64,000 bases of DNA, taken from assembly GCF_010730575.1 (NCBI RefSeq), contig NZ_AP022614.1:4526001-4590000 (forward strand), written 5' to 3'. Below the pieces are notes generated by a model. That model searched no databases. It was given only the letters and a program-made list of their open reading frames with translations, and was not told where the DNA came from. Source of the DNA: Mycobacterium parmense (GTDB taxonomy: Bacteria > Actinomycetota > Actinomycetes > Mycobacteriales > Mycobacteriaceae). Made by a program: the position numbers and the translations under genes. Of the stretch, positions 1 through 11,385 are shown piece after piece (the first letter of the stretch is position 1; each line of letters starts with the position of its first letter).

Positions 1-1075
1 CGGTGCCGCGCTCGCCGGCGGCGACGACCCGGGTCTCCTCGAGATGCTCGAAGCGCACGTCCCACAGCCACGACAGGTCCTCGCCGTCGGGCACCTGCCC
101 GTTGACCGCGATGACCACCCCGGGGGCGCCCTTGTCCACCATCGACAGCGCCTCCTGCCAGCCGGCCGGATTCTTGGCCAGCAGGACCCGGGCCTCGTGC
201 GCGCCGAGCCGGACGGTCCGGTAGCGTCCGGCGACTTCGTCGACCTGGCAGACCGCCGTCACCGCCTTCGCGGGGTCGGCGCCCAGCGCTACGGCGGCGG
301 CCACCGCCTGCGCGGCATTGCCCCGGTTGACCGCTCCCGGCAGCGCCAGCCGCATCGGCAGCGCCAGGCCGTCGGGGCCGTAGAGCGTGTCGTCGTCGAA
401 CCACCATTGCGGGCTGGGGCGCTTGAAGTCGGCGCCGGTGGAATACCAGTGCCCCCGCTCGCGGACGATCACCTCGCCGCTGCGCGGGCAGCTCACCGAG
501 TCGTTCGCCCAGGAGCCGCCCGCGGCCACCCACACCACGTTGGCGCTGTCGTAGGCGGCCGAGGTCATCAGCACGTCGTCGCAGTTGGCGACGACCACCG
601 CCCCCGGGTGCCGCAGCAGGCCGGCGCGCAGCGTGCGTTCGATGACGTTGATCTCCCCGACTCGGTCGAGCTGGTCGCGCGACAGGTTGAGCATGATGAC
701 GACCGCGGCGTTCACGGCGTCCATGACGTGCGGGACGTGCATCTCGTCGACCTCCAGCGCCGCCAGCGCGGCACCGCGGTCGGCGGCCAGCGCGGCGACG
801 AGGCCGGCATCCATGTTGGCGCCCTCGGCGTTGGTGGCGACGGCGCCGAGCGTGCCCAGGGCGGCCGCCGTCATGCGCGTGGTGGTCGACTTGCCGTTGG
901 TTCCGGTGACGACGACGGTGCGCCGCCCCGCCGCGAGCTGGCGCAGCACCGAGCGGTCCAGCGTCATTGCCACCAGGCCGCCGATCATCGCCCCGGCGCC
1001 GCGGCCGGTCACGCGCGACGCCCAGCGCGCGCCCGCTCCGGCGGCCAGCGCCAGGCGGGCGCGAGTGGTGATCAC
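1..1075 (-). CDS. murT: Mur ligase family protein MurT, lipid II isoglutaminyl synthase subunit (3' end cut off)
   Basis: The minus-strand translation from a GTG at 1075 has the ATP-binding loop GTNGKST near residue 52 and a zinc-ribbon-like segment (SCPRSGEVIVRERGHWYS). These are features of MurT, which with GatD amidates glutamate in the lipid II stem peptide at the cytoplasmic membrane. About 358 codons are inside the window; the M. tuberculosis homologue Rv3712 is about 413 aa, so the C-terminus lies beyond position 1, where gatD would be expected next. It is divergent from the exonuclease gene at 1160. The GTG start fits the usual N-terminus, but no strong ribosome site was seen. Confidence 0.88.
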   Translation of the reverse strand, partial: MITTRARLALAAGAGARWASRVTGRGAGAMIGGLVAMTLDRSVLRQLAAGRRTVVVTGTNGKSTTTRMTAAALGTLGAVATNAEGANMDAGLVAALAADRGAALAALEVDEMHVPHVMDAVNAAVVIMLNLSRDQLDRVGEINVIERTLRAGLLRHPGAVVVANCDDVLMTSAAYDSANVVWVAAGGSWANDSVSCPRSGEVIVRERGHWYSTGADFKRPSPQWWFDDDTLYGPDGLALPMRLALPGAVNRGNAAQAVAAAVALGADPAKAVTAVCQVDEVAGRYRTVRLGAHEARVLLAKNPAGWQEALSMVDKGAPGVVIAVNGQVPDGEDLSWLWDVRFEHLEETRVVAAGERGT

Positions 1076-1159
1076 GCCGGTGAGTTTATGTGGCGCCGAT
1101 TGCCGACACGATGCGGCAGCGACCGGGTGATGTCGGCCCGACGTGCCATCCTGTCGTTC

Positions 1160-2152
1160 ATGAGCGCGGTTTCCTGGGGTCGGCCGGCGGGCGAGCCGGG
1201 CGGGGGCTGGGCCGTCATCGACGTCGAGACATCGGGCTTCCGGCCGGGCCAGGCGCGGATCATCAGCCTCGCGGTGCTCGGCCTCGACTCCGGCGGCCGC
1301 GTCGAGCAATCCGTCGTCAGCCTGCTCAATCCCGGCGTCGACCCCGGTCCCACTCATGTGCACGGCCTGACCGCGGCCATGCTCGAGGACCAGCCGCAGT
1401 TCGCCGAGATCGTCGGCGACGTCGTCGAGGTGTTGCGCGGCCGCACGCTGGTGGCGCACAACGTCGCGTTCGACTACTCGTTCCTGGCCGCGGAGGCCGA
1501 GCTCGCCGGCGCCGAACTCCCGGTCGACGCGGTCATGTGCACGGTGGAGCTGGCCCGCCGGCTGGACCTGGGCACCGAAAACCTGCGCCTGGAAACTCTG
1601 GCGGCGCACTGGGGCGTGCGGCAGGAGCGGCCGCACGACGCGTTCGACGACGCGCTGGTGCTGACGGGTGTGCTGGCGGCGGCGCTTGCGCGGGCACGCG
1701 AACGCGAGGTCTGGCTGCCGGTACATCCGGTGACGCGGCGCCGCTGGCCGAACGGCCGGGTGACCCATGAAGAGCTGCGTCCGCTGAAGGTGCTCGCGGC
1801 GCGGATGCCGTGCCCGTATCTCAACCCCGGCCGCTACGTGCTGGGCAGGCCGCTGGTGCAGGGTATGCGGGTGGCCCTGGCGGCCGAGGTGAGACGCACC
1901 CACGAGGAGCTCGTCGAGCGCATTTTGCACGCGGGCCTGGCCTACAGCGATGCCGTCGACCGGGAGACCTCGCTGGTGGTCTGCAACGATCCCGCCGCCG
2001 AACAGGGCAAGGGCTACCTGGCGCGGCAGCTGGGCGTGCCGGTGGTCCCCGACGCGCAGTTCATGGAATCGGTGCGCGGCGTCATCGGCGGGCCCACCAT
2101 GGAGGAGTTCGTCGACGCGACGGCGGCCGACGACCAGCTGGCTCTGTTCTAG
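1160..2152 (+). CDS. dnaQ: DEDDh 3'-5' exonuclease with C-terminal BRCT-like domain (DnaQ-like)
   Basis: A 330-aa protein. The N-terminal half carries the DEDDh exonuclease motifs: VIDVETSGF (ExoI), HNVAFDYSFL (ExoII) and HDAFDDALVL (ExoIII, with the catalytic His). The last ~90 residues look like a BRCT fold (VQGMRVALAA ... DRETSLVVCND). Length and order agree with Rv3711c. It is called a polymerase III epsilon homologue, but the BRCT tail and the separate PHP proofreading activity known in mycobacterial DnaE1 suggest a repair or processing exonuclease rather than the main proofreader (family knowledge). The start chosen is the ATG 12 residues before the first conserved strand. Reading continues open upstream, but that part is antisense to murT. 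Confidence 0.88.
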   Translation: MSAVSWGRPAGEPGGGWAVIDVETSGFRPGQARIISLAVLGLDSGGRVEQSVVSLLNPGVDPGPTHVHGLTAAMLEDQPQFAEIVGDVVEVLRGRTLVAHNVAFDYSFLAAEAELAGAELPVDAVMCTVELARRLDLGTENLRLETLAAHWGVRQERPHDAFDDALVLTGVLAAALARAREREVWLPVHPVTRRRWPNGRVTHEELRPLKVLAARMPCPYLNPGRYVLGRPLVQGMRVALAAEVRRTHEELVERILHAGLAYSDAVDRETSLVVCNDPAAEQGKGYLARQLGVPVVPDAQFMESVRGVIGGPTMEEFVDATAADDQLALF

Positions 2153-2234
2153 GCGTGAATCGGGCGCTTGCCGTTGCGGCCGTGCTACTCGGCGTCGGGG
2201 AACGGGATCGAGATGGTGCCCGGCCGCCGACGTC

Positions 2235-4058
<1,824 letters not shown>

Positions 4059-4089
4059 TCAAAGGAACCTCGACCGGCGCATCGAAAGC

Positions 4090-4128
4090 CCGCGACGGGA
4101 AGCCGGTCTGGATCAGACCCCGTCGCGG
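4090..4128 (-). promoter_or_regulatory. nested hairpin of the leuA leader (attenuator candidate)
   Basis: A perfect 10-bp stem (CCGCGACGGG at 4090-4099 with CCCGTCGCGG at 4119-4128) encloses a second short stem (GGTCTG/CAGACC at 4105-4119). The distal arm overlaps the Leu-rich leader peptide. There is no clear U-tract after it, so it may act by folding or Rho-linked termination rather than as a classical intrinsic terminator. Confidence 0.55.
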
Positions 4129-4154
4129 CGTCCGAGGAGGAGCACCCGCTGCAC
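4113..4154 (-). CDS. putative leu leader peptide (13 aa, VQRVLLLGRRDGV)
   Basis: Upstream of leuA on the same strand, a GTG-initiated reading frame encodes 13 residues with three consecutive Leu codons (CTC CTC CTC) and ends in TGA. Its 3' half overlaps the first arm of the hairpin at 4090-4128. This is the expected arrangement for ribosome-mediated attenuation: stalling at Leu codons would change folding of the hairpin. Leader peptides of this type are known before leuA in actinobacteria. Translation was not demonstrated here. Confidence 0.6.
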   Translation of the reverse strand: MQRVLLLGRRDGV

Positions 4155-4330
4155 GTCCTGCACTCTACCGCGCCCGGCGCGGTGACCGAAACCGGATTCG
4201 TCGGTTACCCCTCAGACGGCCGCCTGCGGGTCTCGTCGCAGCGGCACCTCGGACGCATTCGATGCGGACGTCCCCCCGACGACCGGGTCCGGATCCCGGC
4301 GTCGGAGGGTGCCCGCGTTCCCGCTGCCGA

Positions 4331-5269
4331 TTACGGTGCCGATCCGGCGTACTGGCACTCGACGATCGTGGGCGTGATCAGCGTCCCGGTGGACAGCGTC
4401 TTGCCGTTCTGGACCAGGTTGATGTTGTTGCCCGTGCCGCCGTTGACCAGCGAGCCGTTGGTCAGTGCCGCTTCGCAGACCGAGAAGAAGACCTCGCCGT
4501 AGTCCGGCATGTTGGTCAGCGCACCGCCGACGACGGGTGTCTCGACCACCCACTCGGCGCTGTTTCCCGTCAGGGCGGTTCCCGTGGGCGCCGTGATCTG
4601 ATAGGAGGTCGATACGCCGCTGGTGTGATTGCCGAAATAGATTGTCGCTGTTGTGGATCCGGCGCCCTGGGCGGTGCAGATCAGGACCGAGACGAAGTCG
4701 CCGGGGCTGACCGCCAGGTTGGTGATCTCCACCCAGCTCGACGGGTACCACTCGTGCCAGGGATAGACGGTGCGCGTGATGGAACTGCCGCTCTGGTAGG
4801 CCGCGCAGATCATGCCGGCCTGGCAGACATCACCGGAGCCGTCACCGTCGATGCCGACCCAGGTTGCGCAGTACTGCCATTCGTTCTGTACCGACGGGTA
4901 CACGTTCGGCACCACCCAGTCGCCCTCGATCCATTTGAACGACTGCCCGCTGGGCGCGTACACCACGCCGCCCGACCAGTTGTCGTAGGTCTCGGTGCCG
5001 CCGCCGTTCTGGGCGGCATTGGCGTGCGCGCCCTTGTGCGTGTGTGTGGTTTTCGTCGGGTCGATGCGAAACGTCGGCTCGACGTAGGTGAACTTGTTCT
5101 TCGTCTTGGTGAAGAACCGCTCGTAGCGGGCCAGCAGGTGCGGGTCGGTCGGGCGGGGCGGCAAGCCTGCCTGCGCAAGCCGTTTCGCCGGCGAGGTGAG
5201 GGGGTCGAGTTCGGGTGAAGGGCTGAAGGTCGTGATCTTGACGTCCTTGCCCAGCTTGATGACTGCCAT
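4331..5269 (-). CDS. glutamic peptidase (eqolisin, family G1) homologue
   Basis: A 312-aa protein with the G1 peptidase signature. YDNWSGGVV (residues 95-103) and WVVPNV open the beta-sandwich; WVGIDGDG precedes Gln150 (CQAG) and AEWVVE contains Glu239. These two align with the Gln/Glu catalytic pair of scytalidoglutamic peptidase. About 90 N-terminal residues have no signal peptide and resemble a propeptide or a linker. G1 peptidases are mostly fungal and acid-active; bacterial members are less common. The gene sits between leuA and ask, which are neighbours in M. tuberculosis, so it belongs to an insertion. It is divergent from a C1 peptidase gene, with a palindrome between them. The ATG start lacks a strong ribosome site. 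Confidence 0.8.
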   Translation of the reverse strand: MAVIKLGKDVKITTFSPSPELDPLTSPAKRLAQAGLPPRPTDPHLLARYERFFTKTKNKFTYVEPTFRIDPTKTTHTHKGAHANAAQNGGGTETYDNWSGGVVYAPSGQSFKWIEGDWVVPNVYPSVQNEWQYCATWVGIDGDGSGDVCQAGMICAAYQSGSSITRTVYPWHEWYPSSWVEITNLAVSPGDFVSVLICTAQGAGSTTATIYFGNHTSGVSTSYQITAPTGTALTGNSAEWVVETPVVGGALTNMPDYGEVFFSVCEAALTNGSLVNGGTGNNINLVQNGKTLSTGTLITPTIVECQYAGSAP

Positions 5270-5373
5270 TTCGGTTTCCAATCGTGGTTGTGGTCTGTCG
5301 TCATGGAGGCGACCCGGGTGAAAGAGCCGTGCGGGCTCAGTGCGGACGGTAGGGCTCGGGCGGTTGGATGCGC

Positions 5374-5393
5374 ACGGGTAGTGCACTACCCGT
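5374..5393. promoter_or_regulatory. 20-bp perfect palindrome between divergent peptidase genes (operator candidate)
   Basis: ACGGGTAGTGCACTACCCGT is identical to its reverse complement. It lies midway in the 246-bp gap between the G1 (minus) and C1 (plus) peptidase genes, where a shared regulator would bind. A related core is found 58 bp away at 5436-5447. No regulator gene lies next to it. Confidence 0.6.
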
Positions 5394-5435
5394 ATGGCGT
5401 TGTCGCGCCCCCGTATTCGCGGGACACCAGGTCGA

Positions 5436-5447
5436 GTAGCGCACTAC
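5436..5447. promoter_or_regulatory. second, imperfect copy of the palindrome core
   Basis: GTAGCGCACTAC differs at one base from the core GTAGTGCACTAC of the palindrome at 5374-5393. The two centres are 58 bp apart, roughly five to six helical turns, which would suit paired operator binding. It is closer to the C1 peptidase start. Confidence 0.45.
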
Positions 5448-5515
5448 GCATGCCGTCCCGCGGCCCGCGCTTCTACGCTGCGCAAGCCACCACAACCACA
5501 CCAAGGAGGGTGAAA

Positions 5516-6361
5516 ATGACCGCTCTGCGAGAATCGGCGCCCGTTAAAAGCGTTGAGAAGCAGCAAGATTGGAGCCATGTACGCGGCTACGGTTGGCGAC
5601 CCCAGTTGCCCGACGCCCGGGACCGGGTGTACGCCGCCAGGCTCACGACCCCCGCGCCGGCGCAATACGATCTGCGCCCGTCGATGCCGCCGGTCTACGA
5701 CCAGGGCCAGCTCGGGTCCTGCACGGGTAACGCGATCGCCGCGGCGATGGAGTACGAGCGGGATCGCCAGGGCCTGGCGGACTTCGTCCCGTCGCGGCTG
5801 TTCATCTACTACAACGAGCGCGCGCTCGAGGGCACGGTGTCCAGCGACTCCGGCGCCGTCATCCGCGACGGCATCAAAGTGATCAACACCGACGGCGTGT
5901 GCCAAGAGACGCTGTGGCCCTATGACATCGGGATGTTCACGGTGAAGCCGCCGAAGCGCTGCTACGTCGCCGCGCTGACCGACAAGGCGGCACAGTACGA
6001 GGCGGTCCAGACGCTGGGGGACCTCAAGGACGCCATCTCGTCGAATCTGGCAGTGGTTTTCGGTTTCACGGTGTACGAGAGCTTCGAATCGCAGGCCGTC
6101 GCCCAGACGGGCGTCGTGCCGTTGCCCGACCCGGCCACGGAGTCGGCCGTGGGCGGCCACGCCGTCCTGGCCGTCGGCTATTCGGATCCGAAGGGCCAGG
6201 TGATCGTGCGCAACTCCTGGGGCCCGTCGTGGGGTGACCACGGCTACTTCTACCTGCCGTACCAGTACCTCACCGGGTCGACGTCCAGCTCCGCGGGCTC
6301 ACCCATCAACGGGGCCTACCTGGCCAGCGACTTCTGGGCGATCGAGCTCGTCGCCTCCTGA
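5516..6361 (+). CDS. papain-like (C1 family) cysteine peptidase
   Basis: A 281-aa protein with the complete papain-type site: Gln63 and Cys69 in QGQLGSCTGNA, His215 in GGHAVLAVGY and Asn233 in VRNSWGPSWGDHGYF. The N-terminal ~50 residues may act as a short propeptide (DWSHVRGYGWRPQLPDARD); no signal peptide is visible. The ATG is preceded by a strong AAGGAGG ribosome site, which decides the start over longer upstream readings. It forms a divergent pair with a G1 peptidase. Both are absent from the corresponding place in M. tuberculosis. Substrate unknown. Confidence 0.85.
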   Translation: MTALRESAPVKSVEKQQDWSHVRGYGWRPQLPDARDRVYAARLTTPAPAQYDLRPSMPPVYDQGQLGSCTGNAIAAAMEYERDRQGLADFVPSRLFIYYNERALEGTVSSDSGAVIRDGIKVINTDGVCQETLWPYDIGMFTVKPPKRCYVAALTDKAAQYEAVQTLGDLKDAISSNLAVVFGFTVYESFESQAVAQTGVVPLPDPATESAVGGHAVLAVGYSDPKGQVIVRNSWGPSWGDHGYFYLPYQYLTGSTSSSAGSPINGAYLASDFWAIELVAS

Positions 6362-6445
6362 CCCCTCAACCGGTCGGCGGTGAGCGCCGGGCGCTGTCAC
6401 ACGTATTCTGTTCTCGACCTGCAAGCCGGACCGAAAGAGCAAACA

Positions 6446-8769
<2,324 letters not shown>

Positions 8770-8776
8770 TCCGCGG

Positions 8777-9958
8777 GTGCGCCTGGTGAGTTCAGGCCCC
8801 ACCCGAGTGATCGCGCGTTGGTCGCTGTACGCGGCGTCTCTGCTGGTGGCGCAGACCGTCTGGCATGCGCCGGGGCCTGCGCGCGCCGACCCGCCGGCGC
8901 CCGCGCCCGGTCCGGTGGCCCCGCCGCTGGCGCCCGGTCAGGTGCTGCGGCTCGGCGCGACGGCCGGCACCGGCACACCGACGCGCGACATCGACGTCGG
9001 CGCCACCGACCTCTGCGAGTTCATGCAGTTCCCCACCGAGGTGCTGCAGGTCTGCGGCGACAGCTTTCCGGGGCAGGGCGTCGGCTTCGGTCGCGACTTC
9101 GCGCCCATCGCGCTGCGCGTCGACACCGCGTCGGTCGACGACCCGGCGGGCGTGCGCTACTCCGGGGTGATGGGGGTGTGGAATCCCCTGCTCGCCGACC
9201 CCACCCCGCCGGGTGACTCGCAACTGCCCGCCGGCGTGGTGGAGATCAACCGGCGCAACTACCTGATGGTCACCACCACGCGCGATCTGGTGCCGCAGAA
9301 CTCGCGGCTGGTGGCCGCCGAGCCCGCCCGCGCCGGCTGGCGGACCCTGCCCGGTTCGCGCCGCCCCGCCGGCTACCAGGGCGGCGCGCAGACTCAGGTC
9401 AGCGGCTACTACGACCCGATCCCCACCCCGGACTCGCCCGGCGGCTGGGTGTACATCGTGGCCGACAGCTTCACCCGCAGCCTGCCGGTCGAGCTGTATC
9501 GGGCCACCCCGCAGAACTTCACCGACCGGTCCAAGTGGCAGGGCTGGGCGCCCGGGCCGGGGGGCGGCTGGAACAAGCCGCCGGCGCCCCTGTGGCCCGA
9601 CATGGTCGGCGAGATGTCGATCCGGCAGATCGACGGCAAGGCGGTGCTGTCGTACTTCAACGCGAGCAACGGCGACATGGAGGTCCGCGTCGCCGACGAC
9701 CCCACCCAGCTCGGCAACGCGCCCGTCACCACCGTGGTGCGCCACGACGACTGGCCGGATCCGGCCGAGAGCCTGCCGCCCCCGTACGACAACAGGCTCG
9801 CCCAGCCGTACGGCGGCTACATCTCACCCGGCTCGACGCTGGACGAGCTGCGCATCTTCGTCAGCCAGTGGGACACCGAGCCGCGCGCGACCGCGCCGTA
9901 CCGGGTGATCCAGTTCGCCGTGAACCCGCTGAAACCGGGCCCGCCCGCGGATGGGTGA
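8777..9958 (+). CDS. secreted DUF4185-type protein (Rv3707c-like)
   Basis: A 393-aa protein with an N-terminal signal sequence (SLYAASLLVAQTVWHAPGPARA, cleavage probably after ADP), then a Pro-rich linker and a single large domain with repeated short beta strands (DFAPIALRV, GWVYIVADSFT, GEMSIRQIDGKAVLSYFNAS), as expected of a DUF4185 beta-propeller-like fold. It follows asd closely in the same order as Rv3708c-Rv3707c. It is exported to the cell envelope or outside; enzymatic activity is unknown. The GTG at 8777 was chosen, but a GTG three codons later is possible. Confidence 0.78.
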   Translation: MRLVSSGPTRVIARWSLYAASLLVAQTVWHAPGPARADPPAPAPGPVAPPLAPGQVLRLGATAGTGTPTRDIDVGATDLCEFMQFPTEVLQVCGDSFPGQGVGFGRDFAPIALRVDTASVDDPAGVRYSGVMGVWNPLLADPTPPGDSQLPAGVVEINRRNYLMVTTTRDLVPQNSRLVAAEPARAGWRTLPGSRRPAGYQGGAQTQVSGYYDPIPTPDSPGGWVYIVADSFTRSLPVELYRATPQNFTDRSKWQGWAPGPGGGWNKPPAPLWPDMVGEMSIRQIDGKAVLSYFNASNGDMEVRVADDPTQLGNAPVTTVVRHDDWPDPAESLPPPYDNRLAQPYGGYISPGSTLDELRIFVSQWDTEPRATAPYRVIQFAVNPLKPGPPADG

Positions 9959-10057
9959 CCGCGGTGAATTCGCTGGTGAAAGCCATTTTTCGGCTCACAG
10001 CTGCTGCTTAACGACTGCATAGCCGTCACTTGTGTTGACCGGTGCATCATCTGTCTC

Positions 10058-10519
10058 ATGAGCGAAACATCTGAAACCCCAACCGTGCGGACCTCCACCG
10101 CAACTGCACCGGCGCCCGCCGCTGTCGAGCCGGCGCCCTACCACCGGCCACCCCGCGTCTTCGCGATCGCGGCGTGGGTCGCGATTGTCGCGGGCATCGT
10201 CTTCATCGTCGCGACCATCTTCTTCACCGGGTTCATGCTCGGTAAGCACTCCGGTCACCACGGCGGCTTTCCCCACCACAAGCCGCACGCCGCATTCATG
10301 CACCCGCACCACATGGGCGGTCCCGGGGGCCCCGGCGGCCAGTTCGGCCCCGGCGGTCCGGGTGGGCCGGGCGGCCCCGGCGCGACCACGCCGGGGGCAC
10401 CGTCGACGGTGCGCCCCAGCTCCGGCCCCGGCCAGCTGCCGTCGTCGGTGTTCCGCACCGCGACCGCCGCGCCGTCGGGCGCCGGTGACGTACCGACCGT
10501 GATCGTCCTCGCCGGCTGA
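10058..10519 (+). CDS. small single-span membrane protein with His-rich and Gly-Pro-rich tail (Rv3706c-like)
   Basis: A 153-aa protein. A Pro/Ala-rich cytoplasmic start is followed by one membrane segment (FAIAAWVAIVAGIVFIVATI, residues ~35-60), then a cluster of histidines (KHSGHHGGFPHHKPH, HPHHMGG) and a collagen-like GGPGGPGG stretch. The 10672 gene has the same plan, so they are tandem paralogues. The His cluster could bind metal, but there is no direct evidence. An ATG start is used; a strong hairpin follows the stop. Confidence 0.72.
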   Translation: MSETSETPTVRTSTATAPAPAAVEPAPYHRPPRVFAIAAWVAIVAGIVFIVATIFFTGFMLGKHSGHHGGFPHHKPHAAFMHPHHMGGPGGPGGQFGPGGPGGPGGPGATTPGAPSTVRPSSGPGQLPSSVFRTATAAPSGAGDVPTVIVLAG

Positions 10520-10545
10520 CCCGGCGGCCCATCAACCCGTAACTC

Positions 10546-10577
10546 GCGGCCCGGCGCTCACCCGAGCGCCGGGCCGC
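10546..10577 (+). terminator. strong GC-rich hairpin after the Rv3706c-like gene
   Basis: GCGGCCCGGCGCT (10546-10558) pairs perfectly over 13 bp with AGCGCCGGGCCGC (10565-10577) around a 6-nt loop, 27 bp after the stop codon. No U-tract follows, which is common for mycobacterial terminators. Confidence 0.55.
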
Positions 10578-10671
10578 CCGCTTGCGTCGGATCACCGCGT
10601 TATCTCAATTCACAGCATCTTTGTCGGCCGAACCTGTTAGTACTGTCGCGGCGGGGGCAATATGGGTGGAC

Positions 10672-11217
10672 ATGAGCGATACACCCGAACCGCCGTCGAC
10701 GCATCCCACGCAGCCCACCCCCGTCGGCGCGGCCCCGCCGCCACCGCCCCCGCCGCCGGCGGCGGTGCCCGAGCGAGCGAAGCCGCCCCGGCTGTACGTC
10801 GCGGCGGCGTGGGTGGTGATCGTCGCGGGAATCGTGTTCATCCTGTCGACCGTATTCTTCGCCGGGGCAATGGTTTTCGGTGACCATGCGCGTTGCCACC
10901 ATCCGCACGGCATGATGTTCAAGCCCGGCGGCGGCCCCGGCGGCCCGGGCGGCATGGGCCCCGGCGGCCCCGGCGGCATGGGCCCCGGCAACGGACCGTG
11001 GCAGTTCGGCCCCGGCGGTCCCGGGGGCATGGGCCCCGGCAACGGGCCGTGGCAGTTCGGTGGCGCCGGCCCCGCGCTGATAGTCCCCGGACCTTTCCCC
11101 GGCGGGACGGGTGCGGGTCCGGGCGGCCCCAACGGTCCCGGCCAGTCCGGTCCGGCGGGGCCGACGACGTCGAGCGCCCCGAGCCCGGGGCCCGGCAGCC
11201 CGGCGCCGCGCCCGTAG
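10672..11217 (+). CDS. single-span membrane protein with Gly-Pro-Met-rich repeat tail (paralogue of the 10058 gene)
   Basis: A 181-aa protein. A proline-rich start (eight prolines in a row around residue 24) precedes one membrane helix (LYVAAAWVVIVAGIVFILST, ~45-70), then a long tail of GGPGGMGPG repeats including two copies of GPGNGPWQFG. The membrane segment closely resembles that of the upstream neighbour (AAWVxIVAGIVFI). Function unknown; the tail is probably extracytoplasmic and disordered. The ATG at 10672 gives the same MS(E/D)T start as the paralogue. Confidence 0.7.
   Translation: MSDTPEPPSTHPTQPTPVGAAPPPPPPPPAAVPERAKPPRLYVAAAWVVIVAGIVFILSTVFFAGAMVFGDHARCHHPHGMMFKPGGGPGGPGGMGPGGPGGMGPGNGPWQFGPGGPGGMGPGNGPWQFGGAGPALIVPGPFPGGTGAGPGGPNGPGQSGPAGPTTSSAPSPGPGSPAPRP
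10978..11060 (+). repeat. 51-bp in-frame direct repeat, about 1.6 copies
   Basis: The segment from 10978 recurs from 11029 with one base change over the first 32 bp, encoding MGPGNGPWQFG twice. Being a multiple of three, copy-number change would lengthen or shorten the protein tail without a frameshift. Confidence 0.7.
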
Positions 11218-11227
11218 CTTTGGCTAA

Positions 11228-11252
11228 CTTTTCTTGACTCGGTCAAGAAAAG
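11228..11252 (+). promoter_or_regulatory. FurA-box-like inverted repeat and promoter of the catalase gene
   Basis: CTTTTCTTGAC and GTCAAGAAAAG form a perfect 11-bp inverted repeat around TCG. TTGACT (11234-11239) and AATACT (11256-11261), 16 bp apart, would serve as -35 and -10. The pattern TCTTGACT...AGAAAAGG resembles the FurA operator known before furA-katG in mycobacteria. It lies about 130 bp before the catalase start. Confidence 0.55.
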
Positions 11253-11385
11253 GAGAATACTCGGCTGCAGGGCAACCCGGAATCCACCGCCTCGGCCGTC
11301 GATCGAAAATGTCTGAGCCGCAAAGATTTCCAAACGGCTCGACCCGGAGTTTCCGAGGAGTCAGCCCAGTTAAGGAGATATCGAC

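Noticed and set aside
44..1159. Plus-strand extension upstream of the exonuclease start
   Set aside because: It is antisense to murT and Arg/Val/Gly-rich without any recognisable domain; the exonuclease fold begins shortly after 1160.
11228..11252. Terminator for the Gly-Pro-rich gene ending at 11217
   Set aside because: The inverted repeat is AT-rich for a terminator here and coincides with a -35 box; an operator/promoter role for katA fits better, although both cannot be fully separated.
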